From assembly GCA_009602735.1 (NCBI GenBank), contig WELA01012539.1:248931-271008 (forward strand): a stretch of DNA of 22,078 bases, given 5' to 3'. The translations under genes were made by a program, and so were the position numbers. Source of the stretch: Mesotaenium endlicherianum. Taxonomy: Eukaryota > Streptophyta > Zygnematophyceae > Zygnematales > Mesotaeniaceae. Numbering within the stretch: the first letter of the stretch is position 1; each line of letters begins with the position of its first letter. Under the pieces are notes generated by a model. It made no database searches. It had not been told where the DNA came from and worked only from the letters and a program-made list of their open reading frames with translations. Positions 1-10,292 of this stretch are shown piece by piece.

Positions 1-16
1 CCCCCCCCCCCCCCCC
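1..16. repeat. poly-C run at window start
   Basis: Sixteen consecutive C bases open the window. A homopolymer at the very edge may be a simple-sequence tract or a sequencing or assembly edge effect. No function is inferred. Confidence 0.8.
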
Positions 17-154
17 TCGGCCTGACCATGTCTCCCGGGCTGTGCCGTGCGCGCATATGCGAGTCCACGTGGTTGCCGCATGTATGTGTGCTGCATGTAA
101 TTCCGTGGGTCCCTGTGTGTGCGCGTGTGTGGGGGGGGGGGTTGGGATCGCGCC

Positions 155-553
155 ATGTGGCAGGTGATGAAGGACGTGCGGCAGACGGTGCACCAGGCGG
201 TGGAGCCCGTGGAGAAGGGCTTCACCAAAGTCAACGAGGGCTTCCAGGAGACTCTGGACCTGATTCACAACAAGCTGCCGTGGGCGGGCACGCGGAGGCC
301 GCGGGGGGTGGGGGACCGCGTGGTGCAGGACGACAGCTGTCTGCACGTGAAGCTGCCGCCTGACAACATCAGCCGGGCGCACTCGGGCACGGCCCCCGGG
401 CTCGTCCACGGCCCCGGCGGCGGCGGCGGCCCGGGTGGCGGCAGCATGTCGGACGGCGGGCTGGAGCCCAGCGAGAGGCGGCGGCGGCCGGGCGGCATGC
501 GGGGGAAGACGTTCAGCTCGGGCAACCTGGAGAACGCCGGCCCAGAGTTTCCG

Positions 554-587
<34 letters not shown>

Positions 588-655
588 AAAAACCCGCAAG
601 AGGAAACTTCCAGGAAAAGCCCGACATTCCCAGAAGCCCTAGGAGGTTCAGGTGA
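155..655 (+). CDS. GC-rich coding exon of an unrecognised gene (partial)
   Basis: An open frame runs from an ATG at 155 to a TGA at 653-655. Third codon positions are almost all G or C up to about 550, which is the best evidence that this frame is translated. A possible splice acceptor (ggcag at 159-163) precedes GTGATG, and a possible donor (ttcag before GTGACG, near 649) lies just before the stop, so it may be an internal exon rather than a whole gene. The first 40 residues form an amphipathic, charged helix-like stretch. Next come a Gly/Pro-rich segment and an Arg-rich segment. After the CAG tract, which reads as poly-Ser here, GC3 drops, so the frame may be wrong beyond 585. No family was recognised. 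TG-rich sequence before 150 looks intronic or intergenic. Confidence 0.5.
556..585 (+). repeat. (CAG)10 trinucleotide tract
   Basis: Ten uninterrupted CAG units sit inside the GC-rich exon, followed at once by a run of seven A. The tract reads as Ser in the main frame, Gln or Ala in the other two. Length change in the tract or the A run would move the downstream frame. The Gln frame continues into a Lys/Arg-rich tail ending at a TAG near 638. Confidence 0.95.
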
Positions 656-2757
656 CGCAGGGGGGGGGGCTAGGGTTTCGGGCTTAAGGGGCAGGGGTGT
701 TGGTTTGAGTCTTAGGGAGCCTTTGGGGGAGCCGGAGAAACCCTAGGGGGGGCCAGGGGAAAGGACGAGAAGGTGGGGAGGACTTGCTCCCTTCAGCTCT
801 TTTGGGACCCAGTCAGTTCGAAGTCAAGCCTTCGCGCCGTTGTGCCTCGCCTCCGTTCCGGGGAGCTCACGAGAAAGCGTGCCATCCTGGACCACGTCAG
901 CTCGTGCGTCAGCTTGCACCAGCTCGCGTCAGCGCTGAGGGATTTTTTTTGCGTTCGCTTGTGGGCGGGCGGGCCACGCACCCAGCGCTCTTTGTGCAAG
1001 GGGACGGTGCGATGAGTTGGTTGCTAGGCTGGCGGCCGGCACCAGCAGCAGGAGATGAGCTGGAGAGGCCCACTTCCTTTATTGTTCCTCTACCCTCAAG
1101 CTCTAGGACTCTGGGAATCCATCACCCTATTCTCCTGCGGCAGCTCGCTCGCATGCCTCTTTGCTGATGGTGTCGTGCTGGCCCTGGCTGGCTGATTGAC
1201 TCCTGTGTATATACACGGCTCCTTTTAGGGCCACGGCCATGCTGGCTCCTCTTCTGGCCACAGATGCAGAAGGTACCAGAGCTGGCTAGGCCCTTGGGAC
1301 AGGGCAGCATGCGCTGATGGCCTGCCCGTTGCGCTGGTGGATCTTCTCGACACCATGCTGGTGCCGGACCACCTGTCAGTACTCGCGTTAGGAAGAGCAT
1401 TGGATCAAGTTACGCAAGTAGGAGGCGGGTTTTGGCGTCTACTTGGTACTGTAGTTTAGGGTGGGCCCGATCTCAGGGTATAGCATGCGGCTGCTAATGA
1501 GGTCAGCTCAGGCAGATGCTCGAGAGGACTAGCTAGTCTCAAAGACGAGTGGGACTTTGCCCTCGGGCAATGCGAGCCAGTGAGACTCTGCTCTGTGTCA
1601 CAACTACGAGTGGCAGAATTTTACGTCTTACAATATTATCCTTCACAAAACATTCCACTATTTCAGGCCAACTCTGGGAGGTCAGGCGCCGTGGTTACAA
1701 TGGGCATATGTAGCTGGTCCCACCCAAACCACATACACACATGGGGCCGGGCCAGGCCTCACTGCTTGACTTGATGCAGAAACTTTGTGTGCTGGCGATT
1801 GTAAGTGCTTTTAGTTATGAATGCGCCTCCCATCCATCAAAGTGTGCCTTAGCATTCACCCCCGTGCACAATCTGGTGCAGGCTTCCTGGCTAAATCCAA
1901 CTACTGTAGTTATGGGCCACCACATGTGCCCTGTCTGACAACTTATAGATTTTTATGAACCTCACAATTTGACGCATTCGAAGGAGTGTCTTGCTTGATA
2001 TGAAGAAGACAATTTTGAAATTAATAGCATGCAGGTTCAGAGAAAGATACGAATATTCACTTGTTAACTTGAAAGAGAAGCTTCAACTTGTAAGGCCACA
2101 GTGCTTACCAACATTTCCATGTTTACTATCTACCACCTTCCACTTTTGAGGATGTAAATGATGTCCATGGACAATCAATTATCAGTCGCATTAACGGCGA
2201 TACACAGACTGTTTTCCATGACAAGAAAGTAAGCCTTTGCGGGTCCCCATGAAACTTAGGGCTTGACTCGTCTTTAGAGGCAAGTCATGAATTTTAAGTT
2301 ATGCCTGATGATGCATCATTAGTGAGCAACATATTGGATTGAATAGTCGAGGAATGAAAGCCAGCACATTGTAAACTTGCGTGTCAGAATACTACAACAA
2401 ACTCAATTGTCAATCTTACCCTTCACAAATAGGTTATTTTTAATTACTATGTCACAAAATGTAACGAGCATCCTCATCAGCCTCTTAAAGGACTATTACA
2501 TATGACAGCATGGCACGACATGTGTAGTATGTGCTGCAGCGTCACAGCTTTCATAATATGCTCACCATTCAACTCCAATGTCAAACTTCACAAGCAGCAT
2601 GCATGGGACATTACAATTTTGTGTTAATTGCAGCAGTAACCACGTAACTGTACAGCCAGGGTTTCAAGGTAAACGATTGCCAAGGTATTGGACTTGCAGT
2701 CCTTCCTGTCCCTGGAGCCACAAATAGACTGCTGGGAGGGGCAAACACCTGATGCAG
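656..2757. other. no gene recognised; GC-rich to AT-rich transition
   Basis: From 656 to about 1500 the DNA stays GC-rich; beyond that it is AT-richer, like the rest of the host-type sequence. Short ORFs exist on both strands but show no coding bias or recognisable motif. The part just below 2758 should contain the 3' untranslated region of the minus-strand eL30 gene; I cannot place its polyadenylation site with confidence. Confidence 0.5.
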
Positions 2758-4788
2758 TTACTCTGAGGGCATCGACCTAATGATATCGGAATCACCTGCA
2801 AAGGGAACAAGGTAGAGGAATTAGCAGGAGGCATAGATACCGTGAAAGGTGGGTGACCGAAGGCAAGTCAAATCAATCAATGGCAAAACAATGACATGAT
2901 TGTTGCAGGTACAAGCACGTGCGGACTTGCTTTGACTCTAATCAGGGCTCCTCCCAGCATGGACCACAGTGAAAAATGCATGCCTGTTCCATTCAAAGCA
3001 CATGGGAGTTGAATACTAGTAATGGGTCAATATATCTTGCTGTCCTTCAGTATCCTACACCGAGAAATAAAAGGACGTCACACTTACCAGGGTCTGTTAT
3101 GCTGATGCACGATACTCGGTAGTACTTTCCACAAGCTGTACCAAGATCAACGTTGTCTGCAAAAACACAACACAACTGCTTGTTGGACTTTACCCAACCA
3201 GGTTCTCTGAAAAGAATGATTCCCCTAAGTTGACCTAGGGCGAACAACTTAGCTAACTGTGAACCAGTCCCATATACATACTATATTTCTGCTAATATGA
3301 ATTTTTCTGTTAATATGAATATTTCTGTTAATATGAACTCTCGAAGTATTTCACTGAGATAAAGCAATCGCGTGATAGCAACCCATATAAACCTTACAAC
3401 TAATAGAGTGGTAACTTTTGCATTCAGTCACCTGAATCTACCTTGCACCTCAATTCTCATCCTACATTTCACACTAATTGTACAACAACGTCTTCCCACT
3501 GCCTGTCCAAAAGACAAGGTGTCAGCTAATCTGTCCCCAACCATGGCTATGCAATAACCAGCTGACGAAAAACTGCTTTTCTCCGTTCACGTACTGAGCC
3601 ATGTCTTGATACAGTACATGCCCATAAGCTCCACTGGCCTTGGTTCATTAGAAGCGAAACTTTCAGGATTCAGCATTGGCATGCCTGCTACATGCCCCCA
3701 ACCTAAATGTCCTCATAAAAATTCATCTTAACAAACTCAACCTCAGGCTCATTAGTACAGCTTCCACTAACTGTACCAGTCCCCATCAGACAGCATCTGA
3801 TCATATTCTTTATGTAGAGAAGACCAGGTTTGGGATCAAGAGGTTTTCAGTGCCTATAACAGTCTGTGGCATGGAGTCAAAGTACAGGGTAGACAGCGCA
3901 CTTCCGACATAGTGATGGACGCCAGTCTTGGCCAACATGGCGTAGTACTCGATCTCAGACTTTCTCAAGGGAGGGCAATTGTTGCAGATGATAATAAGCT
4001 TAGCTGCAACAAAGAATAATAACATGTCTAGCTATTAGACCCATCACTGCATCACCAGACTAACTGCAAAGTTTGGCATGACACCCGCAACGGAGTTTCT
4101 TTTTGCACAGCCAATACGTCAGAAACAATCATTCCAACTGCAAGATGGCTGGCGTGCACTATCCAAAACTCTTGGACACTCCTACCTGAGGCATGTACCA
4201 GATTTGACGCTGTCCGAGAGAGCGCCATCACAGAGATACAATCACTAAACTACATCATTGATGCACTCTATCTGAAGCTGCAGGCAGACAAGAAAATGAA
4301 CAGCATGGAAAGAGGCATGAGGCACAAGTCGTGTGACATACACTTTCCCCCACGCAGTGACTTCAACACTGTCTTGTAGCCCAACGTATACTTGCCACTT
4401 TTCATCACCAGGGTGAGCCTGTTGTTGATGCTCTCTTGAGCCTTCTTCTGTTAAACCCAAATGCAATTTCAACAAAGAGACTAAGAAACCTGGAGACTAT
4501 TGCCATAATGGTCGACCTCGACATACCACCAAAACTCCACCATAAGATTACTCCGGAGCATTTGAGTGTTTCCATGGAGTGAGGCCAACTTACAGTATGA
4601 TCCGCTTACTGTATTCATGCAAAAGGTTTGTGAGATTTAGGTTTCGGACTGCATGTTGGCCACCTTCAGGTCTTTAGTGACTCTGCTGACCAACCTAGCT
4701 CTGATATTTAACAACTAGTCAGAAAAGAAGCAGCGCCTCTCGGCGTCTGGTTAGCGAGGGTGTGTACCGTCTTCTTCGCGGTCACCAT
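2758..4788 (-). CDS. RPL30: 60S ribosomal protein eL30, five exons, intact
   Basis: This is the gene for eL30, a small protein of the cytosolic large ribosomal subunit. Coding exons on the minus strand are 4788-4768, 4447-4342, 4003-3902, 3156-3088 and 2795-2758. Joined, they give 111 residues, the normal family length, with no stop or frameshift. Introns are 320, 338, 745 and 292 nt, all GT-AG (donors GTACAC, GTATGT, GTGCGC, GTAAGT; acceptors end AACAG or TTGCAG), in phases 0, 1, 1, 1. Exon 1 encodes only MVTAKKT. Exon 2 carries the ESINNRL and [10 protein letters not shown] signatures, exon 3 [20 protein letters not shown], exon 4 [16 protein letters not shown], and exon 5 [12 protein letters not shown] then TAA. 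The RVSC wording is plant-like. Exon lengths fit codon by codon, so the model is strong. The gene is single copy in this window and the only clearly functional host gene seen. Confidence 0.96.
3284..3339. repeat. three tandem ~18-19 bp units in eL30 intron 3
   Basis: Three near-identical units containing TTTCTGTTAATATGAA follow each other within the long third intron of the eL30 gene. The first has GCTAATATG in place of GTTAATATG. It is AT-rich minisatellite-like sequence with no evident function. Confidence 0.85.
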
Positions 4789-5180
4789 CTTGACGGAGTG
4801 GCAAAATCGACCTGCAACACAGCACACTACACCTGTCTTAGCAACACCTCATACATATACATACGACCATTTCGAGTGTCAAAAGCGTCACACAGACGAG
4901 CGGCCATGTATCTCACCTTGCCAAGCTCAGGTTCGAAGAGGGCCTGCTGTAGGGTTTCTGAGACGTCATGTACTCTCCGTTGCTCTAGCAGACGCACTCC
5001 CGAGTCCCATCGCGGCGGTCGTGCGAACGCTGCTCAAAAATGGGAAATACACGACGTATGAAAGATAGCGAAACATTGTACGCTTTGAAAACTCGCGACC
5101 CAGCTCGCGCGTAGAAGCGCACCCTCTGTTAAGCAGGGCAAAATACACACTCCGCTCACTACCACTGAGTCACTCACAAG
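4789..5180 (-). promoter_or_regulatory. 5' untranslated and promoter region of eL30
   Basis: This stretch directly upstream of the eL30 start codon contains the telo-box and, at about 4850-4866, an AT-rich TATATGTAT-like sequence on the minus strand that could be a TATA element. Transcription start cannot be fixed by eye. Plus-strand ORFs here lack coding signal, so a divergent gene is not supported. Confidence 0.45.
4950..4957 (-). promoter_or_regulatory. telo-box (AAACCCTA) upstream of eL30
   Basis: The plus strand reads TAGGGTTT, i.e. AAACCCTA on the strand of the eL30 gene, about 160 bp upstream of its ATG. Telo-boxes are well known in promoters of plant ribosomal-protein genes and of other translation-related genes. 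The position fits a proximal promoter element, but an 8-bp match can arise by chance. Confidence 0.55.
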
Positions 5181-5232
5181 CGGCCAGGTAGCAACTTCAC
5201 GTATCACGGCCAGGTAGCAACTTCACGTATCG
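5181..5232. repeat. two tandem 26-bp units with hairpin
   Basis: CGGCCAGGTAGCAACTTCAC plus six further bases occurs twice head to tail (5181-5206 and 5207-5232), differing only in the last base. That change lets the second unit form a perfect 7-bp inverted repeat, CTTCACG-TAT-CGTGAAG, at 5221-5237. Confidence 0.9.
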
Positions 5233-6280
5233 TGAAGCCGTCAACCACGCGTGCGGGTCCACCGAGCGCTTAAGCGTGTGCGCACAGGTCTTCAAGGTGA
5301 TTGTTGTCGCGGCTTTTATAAGTTGGACGGCGCTGCACGCGTGGCGCAAGTCACGGCTGCTTCAGGAACGGAATGTCAGCGCTGACTCACCGACCAAGTT
5401 TGTTGAAGTGTGCAAGCAAGCGATCACTGTCCAAGTCCTGACACGTGCAAGCGTGACCAAAGCGGGTCAATAGTCACACTCAGTGATGGGCAAGAATTTA
5501 ACAGCCAAGTCAGCTGCAAAGTTGACCCCGCTAGGACCTGCAAATGGTTCATGTCAGCAGCTGCCAAGTCACGAGAGCGGACCCAACAGCTAGCTTAGCA
5601 TTGCGTAGTCAAAGAGAGCTGACCCAACAGCTAGCAAAGCTTAGCTTAGCTTCTCTAAAAGTGGGTGTTGCTTGTGATCTGCTTAGACGTGATTTTTGTA
5701 AATTACAATTTGTTCGCTTGTGTACCCTTCAACTTGGGCAGAAGCTCATTCGGAAGTAAGACACTTCTGTCCTTGTAAGGAAAGTAGAGTCTCAGCCCAA
5801 GTAACCAACACCTCTTGAGACCGTTTGGTCAATAGAGGAACACCTTGAGAGAGTTGTAGAGGAGGGCAGCAATCGGAGAAGGGAGGGAGGAGGTGAGGAG
5901 GTAGAGAGGTTGAACTTAAGAGAAGCGAAGAGAGAGAAGAGGAAGAAGGTAGGTGTTGTTGTAACAATCCAATAGATAATCCATACTACGTGCCTCGCCA
6001 TTAATCACAACGATTACAAGGGAGTGACACGAAGGGGATGGTTGCGCCTGAAGGGGTGGAAGGCAGGTTCCAGGAAGGGAGAGGTTATGAGTCATGACGC
6101 CAAACTAATATTCTTCCTTGGTTGTCATAACATCTGCTGAATGTCGATAGATTCTCTGGACTCCTCAACATAAGGATGCTGCAGAAGATAAAAATGATTA
6201 TGGCAATCGACAACTGCCAGTTGAGGTGAAAGTTGAGGTCGTAAAGAATTATGTTGTGCATAAAGTGGTTGAAATTAATC
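5233..6280. other. no gene recognised; small repeats and purine-rich tract
   Basis: Nothing gene-like is seen. There is a 15-bp direct repeat GACCCAACAGCTAGC at 5580-5594 and 5621-5635, followed by a run of TTAGC-type repeats. From about 5860 to 5953 the plus strand is almost all purine (GAGGAGGGC, GGGAGGGAGGAGG, GAAGAGAGAGAAGAGG), a microsatellite-like tract. Confidence 0.6.
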
Positions 6281-6995
6281 GTCTTACCTATAAGTTATTA
6301 ACTATTAATAAAATATATTTATATCAAGAAGTAATCTCTATGGTGTTCTGTGGTTAACTTATTCATTAGCAGAAGACCACACAACTCGCAGAAGCAATAT
6401 CATAAGTCAAATGCAAGTTACGAGCACCAATCATGTAATTAGTAAACTCATACATAAGCAAGAATAGTAAGCAGCTCGTGTAGCGGCTTGCAGCCTTGGA
6501 TGCATACGTCCTCTCAGTAATTTGTCCAGAGATTTAGCCTCGCTTTTGAATGCCGAACTCAAGCGCAATCCTAGCACATGTACATGGAATGAGTTTACTG
6601 TTCAACGGCCAGTGCGATGGCACCGCCTATCCGGGAATTAACCACATTGGTAGGACCTCGGGCAACCAAATCCACAGCCATTCCCCAACATTCCGAAGCG
6701 CCATCCGCCTAAGGCGTCATCTGGCCATTCATCTATAGCACACCACACTTAGATGCATAGCTAGGCAGTTCGCTAGTACCACTGAAGGTGGTCAGCTAGG
6801 TTGTCAAAAAATGTGTTAGCAGGTTGACTTAAGTGGACCTCAGCCTGCTGCTATCGGCTAAGTCATTATATTGAATATTACTAATAGTACATAACATTGA
6901 ATATTAATCAAGGTGCGTCAGACTGAAGACTAGACTTAATTTAACTATTACAATTAACTAAATTATTATATGTGCTGCTATATTGATTCATTACA
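6281..6995 (-). mobile_element. LTR copy 1, minus orientation
   Basis: This segment is homologous along its length to 7678-8381. The best preserved block covers 6571-6770 and corresponds to 7966-8175. Ends on the element's sense (minus) strand are TGTAATGAA at 6995 and GGTAAGAC near 6281; the outermost TG/CA at the low-coordinate end is degraded. A polypurine-type sequence and a hairpin follow at 6996-7030, so it was a 3' LTR of an element lying to the right. The divergence between copies implies an old element. Confidence 0.8.
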
Positions 6996-7030
6996 ATCCC
7001 TCCAACTTAAATTGTTGTCGCCTCAACAAC
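6996..7030 (-). other. polypurine tract and hairpin abutting LTR copy 1
   Basis: The sense strand reads AAGTTGGAGGGAT immediately before the TGTAATG that starts the LTR, the expected place for the plus-strand primer tract of an LTR retrotransposon. Just upstream lies GTTGTTG-AGG-CGACAAC, a 7-bp stem (one U-G wobble) with a 3-nt loop. Confidence 0.65.
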
Positions 7031-7677
7031 ACAAAAACAACATTACTAACACAAGCAACCTGACATGTGCATATACTAATACAAGCAAATTGACAACTGC
7101 ATGCCATCTAAGTCCCAAGAGCTCTATGAGTAGGAGAGCTACACCTAAACCTTGATCCAGATCTTCTATAATGTGGTCTTTTGAAGGGACTGAACACCAC
7201 AAGCTGCTGAAGACCCCCAGGAGACTGCAAAAGTGGCAGTTTGCTCTTGCACACTTTGCAAGGGCACTACACCAGCTCTTTCTTGCGCAGTCCGTAAGCT
7301 CACACAGACAAAGAATGGGTTCCTTAGAAGGTGTTGCATGACGTTTGTCTGGGGAACATGACCCAGGTTAAAGGGCCCTGCTGGTGCTCCTCTGGCAGTT
7401 TCTTCTCTGGCAGCTCTCCAACTAGCCCTTTCATTTTGAGACTATTCCTCCAATTCTGAGGTTACCTGGCGGCTGCTCCCCAAGTAGATAATATCCTCCT
7501 CTTGAGCTGCTGTCTCCTTGCCTGTCTCTTGAAATTTCCTTTGGAAACATAAGGTCCTTTTGGACACAGACAGTACAGGCCGTTGTAATGAAGCAGGCCT
7601 GGCAGATGTCATAGCTGTTGCAGGACTAGACTCTGTCCTCGTCTCTTGTACATCCTCTAAGTCCTCTTGGAATGAAT
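7031..7677 (-). mobile_element. remnant between the two LTRs
   Basis: This stretch lies between the polypurine tract of LTR copy 1 and the edge of LTR copy 2, so by position it is internal sequence of a deleted element that used LTR copy 2 as its 5' LTR. A short minus-strand frame near 7660-7450 is rich in Glu, Gln, Ser and Thr, but it is interrupted by stops and matches no family I know. No primer-binding site was recognised next to 7677. Confidence 0.4.
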
Positions 7678-8381
7678 TGTCTTACCAAATAGACGATTAA
7701 TTAATAAAGATCTTCATATCAGCAAGTAATCTTTACGGTATTTTCTGTTTACTAATTCAAACAACAAAGGGCATCATACTAGCGACACATAGTACTCTCA
7801 AGTCAGATGCGAGTAAACGAGCATCAATTATGCAATCAGTAAACTCATACAAAAGCAAGGTTAGAAGACAGTTGGCATCAATGGCTTCTCGCCTTGGATT
7901 CAGATGTCTCTCAGTAAGCTTTATAAGAGAGTTGGCCTTGGTTTCAACCGAACTCGAGAGCAATTCTAGCATATGTACATGGAATGAGTTTACTGTTCAA
8001 CGGCAAGTGCAATGGCACCGCCTACCCGGGAATTAACCACGTTGGCAGGATCTCGATTAACCAAATACACTGCCATCTCCCATCATCCCGAAATTGCCAT
8101 CCATCCTAAGGATGTCATCTGGCCACTCCTCTAGCATATCACACTTAGATGCATACTTAGGCAGTTCGCTGCTACCGAGTACGAAAGTCAGCTGGATGTC
8201 AAAGAATGTGTCAGCAAGCTGACCTAAGTTGACTTCAGCTTGCTGCTCACGGCTGAGTCATTAAACTGATAAGTATATAAAGTCTTGCAGATTGAATATT
8301 GACTAAAGTTTAGCAGGCTGAACTTATTCAACTATTACATTTATATGAACATTATATCTACCAATATACTGGTTCATTACA
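7678..8381 (-). mobile_element. LTR copy 2, minus orientation
   Basis: A 704-bp segment with canonical ends: TGTCTTACC at 7678 and GGTTCATTACA ending at 8381 on the plus strand, so TGTAATGAA...GGTAAGACA on the sense strand. It is homologous to LTR copy 1. A TATA-like CTTTATATACTT lies at 8282-8271 on the sense strand, about 100 nt inside the LTR. The polypurine tract at 8382-8395 makes it the 3' LTR of whatever element occupies the sequence to its right. Confidence 0.85.
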
Positions 8382-8416
8382 ATCCCTCCAACTTAAATTG
8401 TTGTCGCCTCGACAAC
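8382..8416 (-). other. polypurine tract and hairpin abutting LTR copy 2
   Basis: The sense strand carries AAGTTGGAGGGAT directly before the LTR. Upstream of it, GTTGTCG-AGG-CGACAAC (8416-8400) is a perfect 7-bp stem with an AGG loop. The same arrangement recurs at LTR copy 1. Confidence 0.75.
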
Positions 8417-8708
8417 CTTCGAATGTAGAATTAATGGGTCGGGAAACTAACATAACTGATGCCCCACGCCTGCCTCTTGCTTCAACACTGTTGCCTAGCT
8501 GTGGGGATCACTAGTAACAGTGAACTGTCACCTCCATCCTCAGTCCACTTCCGTTGTGGGGTGCAAACAGAGAGACCTCCAGCAAGGCTTGACTGGAGGA
8601 CGATTTTGATGTTTAGGGGGTTGTTCCTTGGGCTCCAAGATTAGGAGACTGAGATCTGGACCTAGACTTGGACAGCCCTCTAGGTCTGTCAGCTGGCCTT
8701 CTAAAGAA
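8417..8708 (-). other. tail of accessory ORF and 3' leader to LTR
   Basis: The frame that ends at the TAA at 8709 continues past that stop for about 35 codons, with an Arg/Ser-rich stretch (SKSRSRSQSP), and meets a second TAA near 8610. The original protein may therefore have extended to about 8610. The rest down to the hairpin has no ORF of note. Confidence 0.4.
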
Positions 8709-10292
8709 TTATGTTTGCTCTAAAGTTGGACCTTGAGGAGAACGAAGGATAGTAGCCTGCTCTTCAACCACTTGGGTGTTAATCCCCACATAGACAGGCA
8801 TTCCAATAGGATGCTGAAATACATTGGCAAGAGGTACATGTCCCCGAACGAAGGGGGAGGCCGGCATACCTCTGGCTACCCCGCGTGTCCCTCTCCTGGT
8901 ACTCCTGTCCTCTAGGGATTTGTGGCCTTTCTCTGCCGCCAATTACAATCAGATCAACTTCTTCCCCTGCTTGGGCAGGTGGGCTGGGCGAACGAGTGCG
9001 AGGTCCTGTTGCCCCCACATAAAGGATCACATTCCATGCACCTGATCTTGGTGCCCTGAGAGTTTCTGCTTTTGTCTGCCCCTGGATCTCCTGAGCACCA
9101 GCGCTTGATGCATCTTCTCTGCCCTGTTCTTCTACCTCACCCTCCTCATCTTCCTCCTCTGAGAGGGTAGGGGTCTCGTCCACCAAGTCATCTTGCTCCC
9201 TGGTAGACATGGAAAAATCTACTGACCTCCCTTTCTTAGGACGAGCTGGAGGTTGCTTGGCCTTCAGTCGGCTGATATCTATCCGGCCTGCATTCTTCGC
9301 CCATTTGACAAAGGCATGCTTTTTTTTAGAGAAATAGTCCCTTTCCCTCCTCCTGTGCTCCTTGGTCTTTGCATTCATATTACTCAGGCATCCATTAAGC
9401 CTGGGGTCCCAAGGGGCAATGTGAGGTGGTAGGATGAGGTAGCCGTCCAGTCCATAGTGGAAATCATCTGGATGAGCTCGGTCACACTCCTGCTTTCTGT
9501 TAGTGACGGTCATCCACCTCCAGTCTGTGGGCTGCTGGTAGTATTGTGGCCCATGCTCAGCCTTTTTCAACTTACAAGGAAACCAGTGGAGGAGAACACC
9601 TGCTGCCCTATTTCCCTGGCCAAGTACTCCCAGCTCCTCCTCTCAACTTCATTGTAAGCTGGCAGCAGTGTCATGGAAAATACTGCATATTTAAAGCTAT
9701 CGGGCTGCATGCTCACCATCCTGATGAGTCTCTGATCCCCCACTATGCCAGGCACTGGTACTGGCTTATCTCTCGAGTCATCTGCAAGAAACCGTGCCTG
9801 CTCTGCTGTATATCCCACCATTTTGGCATAATCTTTATAGAGGACCACACTTGTGTGTGTCTCAATGTACTTATCCAGAGCTTCAGATCCTTTTCTCTGT
9901 AGCAATGTCTTTTGTTCCACCTTGTTGATCTTCTGGGCTGCCAGTAATGCTTCCTTCAGGTTTTCAAAGGTTCGGCCATCCACCACAATGTATCTGTAAG
10001 TGGCCAGGCTCTTCTGCTTCTCAGCTTCAGCCATCTTTCTTTTCTCCTCCTCTGCTGCCGCCGCTTCTTCTTGTTGTTTCCTCTGTCTCTCCTCCTCAGC
10101 TTTCCTGAGATTTTTCGCCTCCTGCTCCTTCTTCCTCTGTGCTTCTTCTGCCGCCTCTTGTTGTCTGCGGACCCTTTCTTGTTCTCTCGTGGTGAGGGAC
10201 ATCGCCGCCAGCTCTTTTTGGTATTGCTCCATTGTCCTCCTAGCTTCTTCTACCTTGCGCTTTCTGTCTTCCTTTTGTGCGGTAGGAGCCAT
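8709..10292 (-). pseudogene. coiled-coil ORF of unknown function, downstream of chromovirus pol
   Basis: The start is taken as the ATG at 10292 (MAPTAQKEDRK); another ATG lies three codons upstream. Residues about 5-90 are a long, highly charged coiled coil rich in Glu, Gln, Lys, Arg and Ala. A globular, aromatic-containing region follows, then a Lys/Arg segment, an acidic patch (SEEEDEEGEVEE) and a Pro/Arg-rich tail. The frame shifts near 9570 and back near 8880, so about 530 residues are spread over two frames. It has no zinc knuckle, signal peptide, membrane segment or enzyme motif that I can see. It lies in sense orientation between the chromodomain ORF and the LTR at 8381. It could be a third ORF of that element, or the gag-like ORF of a separate, pol-less element. 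I do not recognise the family. Confidence 0.6.

Noticed and set aside
3786..3820. Box C/D snoRNA inside eL30 intron 3
   Set aside because: A CTGATG and an imperfect TGATCA occur, but spacing and the terminal stem do not fit; ribosomal-protein introns often host snoRNAs but none is convincing here.
4245..4475. Minus-strand ORF of 76 codons as a separate gene
   Set aside because: It is an out-of-frame reading through eL30 exon 2 and intron 2; the correct frame gives the ribosomal protein.
4760..5068. Plus-strand ORFs upstream of eL30 as a divergent gene
   Set aside because: No coding bias or motifs; the first part is the antisense of eL30 exon 1 and its 5' untranslated region.
5860..5953. Purine-rich tract as a retrotransposon polypurine tract
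   Set aside because: It is long, on the plus strand and repetitive, and no LTR edge follows it; better read as a microsatellite-like tract.
8709..10292. Calling the coiled-coil ORF an envelope gene
   Set aside because: No signal peptide, membrane segment or Cys-rich ectodomain; position alone is not enough.
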